Below, piece after piece: positions 25,734 through 27,783 of a DNA stretch of 27,783 bases. Every line of letters begins with the position of its first letter. Position 1 is the first letter of the stretch. The notes under the pieces were generated by a model. That model was given only the letters and a program-made list of their open reading frames with translations. It made no database searches and was not told where the DNA came from. The translations under genes and the position numbers were made by a program. This DNA comes from a bacterium. GTDB taxonomy: Bacteria; JAMORN01. The stretch is taken from NCBI GenBank assembly GCA_027063545.1, contig JAMORN010000180.1, forward strand, positions 1 to 27,783, in the 5' to 3' direction.

Positions 25734-26201
25734 CTATTTTAAATTTTCAAAATCTTCTAATATTTTATATAATTCTTCATTATTTGTACATTTTAATAAT
25801 CTTTCTTTAAAATCAGAAGTTAGAAACATTCTGGATATTTTCCCTATAAGTTGTATATGAAGACTTCTATCTTTAGGATTTGACGCAAACATAATAACAA
25901 TATATACAGGTTTACCATCAAAAGAATCGTAATTTTTTATAGGTTTTTTAAATATATTAAATGAAATTGTTAAAGTTTTTACAGCATCAGTAACAGCATG
26001 AGGAAGAGCAAGTCCATTACCTACACCTGTTGTATATATTTTTTCTCTTTCAAAGATGTCCCTTTTTAATTTTTCAAAGTCAAGAATATTTTTTGATTTT
26101 TTAAATTTATTTAGTATAAAATTTAAAGCCTTTTCTTTATCTTCTATTTCAAGGTCAAAAGAATTAATTTCAGGTTCAAAATAATCTATCAATTCTATCA
26201 T
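25734..26201 (-). CDS. PTS fructose/nitrogen-type EIIA domain protein
   Basis: 155-aa single-domain EIIA of the mannitol/fructose/Ntr type. The phosphorylatable His68 sits in TGVGNGLALPHAVTDAV, the family signature. FDGKPVYIVIMFASNPKDRSLHIQLIGKISRM follows, typical of EIIA-2. No EIIB or EIIC genes lie nearby, so it is likely regulatory, as PtsN is, and the adjacent antiporter is a natural target (inference). GGAGAAAAAT precedes the ATG. Confidence 0.92.
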   Translation of the reverse strand: MIELIDYFEPEINSFDLEIEDKEKALNFILNKFKKSKNILDFEKLKRDIFEREKIYTTGVGNGLALPHAVTDAVKTLTISFNIFKKPIKNYDSFDGKPVYIVIMFASNPKDRSLHIQLIGKISRMFLTSDFKERLLKCTNNEELYKILEDFENLK

Positions 26202-26243
26202 ATTTTTCTCCTATCGATTTTTTATTTTATTTCTAAAATTACA

Positions 26244-26272
26244 TTGATTTTTTTATACATTTTATATATAAT
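26244..26272 (+). promoter_or_regulatory. Sigma70-type promoter of the sugar-binding protein gene
   Basis: TTGATT (26244-26249), exactly 17 nt, and a perfect TATAAT (26267-26272). Predicted start near 26279 gives a leader of about 67 nt with AAGGAG at 26335-26340, 5 nt before the ATG. The leader is A/T-rich, with no clear operator palindrome. Confidence 0.7.
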
Positions 26273-26299
26273 ATAATAAATAAAAAATATTAATAACAA
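26270..26299 (-). promoter_or_regulatory. Candidate promoter of the EIIA-antiporter operon
   Basis: TTGTTA (26299-26294), an 18-nt spacer and TATATT (26275-26270) on the minus strand, about 70 nt before the EIIA ATG. It overlaps the opposing promoter of the sugar-binding protein gene, so the two may compete. Confidence 0.45.
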
Positions 26300-26345
26300 A
26301 TTTTATTTTAAATAAAATAAAATCAGAAAAGAACAAGGAGATTAT

Positions 26346-27783
26346 ATGATAAATAAAAAAAATTTTATAATAATAACCTTTTTGTTTTTAGTTTTATTTC
26401 CTATATCTATTTTTTCTAAACAAACTCTTGAAATATGGATAATGCCTAATGGAGCAAATCCTCAAGGGATATTAGAAGATATTCTTAAGGATTTTGAAAA
26501 ACAAAATAATGTAAAGGTAAATGTAAAAGTATTAGATTGGGGTGTTGCTTGGGCAAAGATTTCTCAGGCTTTAGAAAAAGGAGAAGGGCCAGACATTTTA
26601 CAATTAGGAACAACATGGACAGCTTATTTCGCCTCAAAGGGTTATTTAACAATATTAAATAAAAAATTGCCAAAAAATTATAAAGAAAGATTTTTAGATA
26701 TAAGCTGGAAAACATGCGAAATATATGGAGATTCTTTAGTATATGCAGTCCCTTGGTTTGTTGATGTTAGAGTTTTGTTAGGGAATAAAAAGTATCTAGA
26801 TAGTTTAAATATTACTGATTCCTTAGTATCTACATATGAAGGATTTAAAGAAGCTTTAAAAAGAATAAAGAAAGCTAATTTAAAAACAGATAATAATTTA
26901 AAAGTATATCCTTTTGGTTTTCCAGGAAAAGCCGATTGGAACATTCCTCATAATTTTGCTCCTTGGATTTGGTCTGAAGGAGGAAGTTTTATTATATACA
27001 AAAATGGAAGATGGCATAGTAATCTTTTAAATACAAATACATTAAAAGGTATAAAGAAATATTTAAGTTTTGTATTGGATTCTTTAATAGATCCTAAAAC
27101 GTTAAAGGAAAATACTGCATTAGTTGCCCAAAGATTTAATAATGGACAACTTGCTTTTATTATTAATACAACAGAGATATTGATGCAAACAAAGATAACA
27201 ATTAATCAAGGAGGGCTAAAAGAGTCTTCCATAGGTAAAAGTGGAATTTATTCCTTTAGAATTCCAAGAGGAGAGAAAGGTTCTATATCATTTGTTGGAG
27301 GAAGTAATTTGTGTATACCTATAAATAACAAAAATAATCCTTTAGCATTAAAATTACTTTTATATTTAACATCAAAAAAAGCATTGGATGAGTATACAAA
27401 AAGTATAGGTTTTTTACCGCCTGATAAAGAATTGTTAGATACATGGGCGAAGGATAGTTTATATAAAAATGTTGTAGCAGCTGCTAAAGAAGGAAGAGCA
27501 TATCCATCTATTCCTAAGTGGGGGTTAATAGAGGCTTTATTAGCTAATATGTTTTCTGAAGTATGGAGTTTAATGGATGGATTTTATTCGGAAGAAAGGT
27601 TATATAAAATTATTCTATCATATCATAAAAAATTAGAAACAGAAATTTTAGAAAATGAATTGGATACCTTAGAATATAACAATTTTTTAAATAAAGTAGA
27701 AAGCATTAGTAAAAATAAAGAATTAGGTTCTAATAAAAAAACAAAGAATATAACTAAGACAAATTTATCAAAAAATTCTGATT
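26346..27783 (+). CDS. Extracellular sugar-binding protein, family 1 (3' truncated)
   Basis: Open from the ATG to the end of the window (479 codons visible, no stop). Residues 1-24 are a signal peptide (FIIITFLFLVLFPISIFS, no lipobox Cys, so periplasmic rather than lipid-anchored). The mature part has the family 1 pattern: LEIWIMPNGANPQGILEDILKDF, VLDWGVAWAKISQALEKGEGPDILQLG, YAVPWFVDVRVLLGNKKYL, IWSEGG, FNNGQLAFIINTTE, FVGGSNLCIPINN and SKKALDEYTKSIGFLPP. The binding domain should end near residue 425. Another 50-odd residues, charged and Lys/Asn-rich, follow before the window ends, so the protein continues beyond the usual length. Permease genes, if any, lie outside. Confidence 0.88.
   Translation, partial: MINKKNFIIITFLFLVLFPISIFSKQTLEIWIMPNGANPQGILEDILKDFEKQNNVKVNVKVLDWGVAWAKISQALEKGEGPDILQLGTTWTAYFASKGYLTILNKKLPKNYKERFLDISWKTCEIYGDSLVYAVPWFVDVRVLLGNKKYLDSLNITDSLVSTYEGFKEALKRIKKANLKTDNNLKVYPFGFPGKADWNIPHNFAPWIWSEGGSFIIYKNGRWHSNLLNTNTLKGIKKYLSFVLDSLIDPKTLKENTALVAQRFNNGQLAFIINTTEILMQTKITINQGGLKESSIGKSGIYSFRIPRGEKGSISFVGGSNLCIPINNKNNPLALKLLLYLTSKKALDEYTKSIGFLPPDKELLDTWAKDSLYKNVVAAAKEGRAYPSIPKWGLIEALLANMFSEVWSLMDGFYSEERLYKIILSYHKKLETEILENELDTLEYNNFLNKVESISKNKELGSNKKTKNITKTNLSKNSD

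Noticed and set aside
26202-26345. Search for a riboswitch or operator between the EIIA and sugar-binding protein genes
   Set aside because: Only A/T-rich promoter hexamers were seen; there is no stable stem or clear palindrome.
26485-26944. Two minus-strand ORFs (76 and 88 aa)
   Set aside because: Both are antisense to the sugar-binding protein, whose plus-strand frame is open from 26346 to the window end with family motifs.

Overview
This window is a strongly AT-rich stretch of bacterial chromosome (roughly 30% G+C by eye). The organism looks diderm: two proteins have signal peptides and beta-barrel-like C-termini (9477-11408 and 11421-12380), and there is an O-antigen ligase/flippase/glycosyltransferase group. 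Ribosome binding sites are AAGGAG-like. Several starts are TTG or GTG but have excellent Shine-Dalgarno sequences. I cannot name the phylum. A spirochaete-like or candidate-phylum diderm would fit the low G+C, the PorV/UPF0164-like protein and the YjfB-like small protein, but that is inference.

Layout. 2-1630: the end of an F-type ATP synthase operon (atpD, cut by the window edge, then atpC), closed by a strong intrinsic terminator. 1748-1795: an unusual GC-rich double hairpin. 1798-5688: surface polysaccharide genes in two divergent arms, an O-antigen ligase-like protein and a GT4 glycosyltransferase leftwards and a Wzx-type flippase rightwards. 5681-11408: a rightward run with an RlmI-like methyltransferase, an acidic unknown, an EFR1-type flavodoxin-ferredoxin, a CgeB-like glycosyltransferase with TPRs, and a large Tyr-rich exported protein. 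11421-12939: a leftward pair, a PorV-like barrel and a CYTH protein. 13019-18620: rightward metabolic genes (serine acetyltransferase, hisC, comM, metF, glucosyl-3-phosphoglycerate synthase). 18642-26201: a long leftward block read from its promoter end as PTS EIIA, CPA2 antiporter, PII-like protein, a 53-aa YjfB-like protein, a MoxR-type AAA+ ATPase, a 622-aa unknown with a possible ChaN/EreA-like N-terminus, manC and a Bax inhibitor-1 protein. 26346-end: a periplasmic sugar-binding protein truncated by the window.

How the genes may work together. The ligase, flippase, two glycosyltransferases and ManC (GDP-mannose supply) suggest surface glycan assembly, but the genes are dispersed. EIIA, antiporter and PII-like protein are closely packed and look like a regulated ion-transport module. 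The MoxR ATPase and the large unknown overlap, and ManC overlaps the large unknown in turn, so the three are probably co-translated; this is the least explained part of the window.

The most distinctive sequence signal is promoter architecture. Three genes without a Shine-Dalgarno sequence (GT4 at 4390, serine acetyltransferase at 13019, MoxR at 23793) each have a -35-like hexamer starting exactly 36 nt before the ATG and a -10-like hexamer ending 6-7 nt before it, as expected for leaderless mRNAs. No rRNA, tRNA, CRISPR array or insertion sequence was seen. No stretch over 300 bases lacks a gene; the longest gap is 19329-19587.
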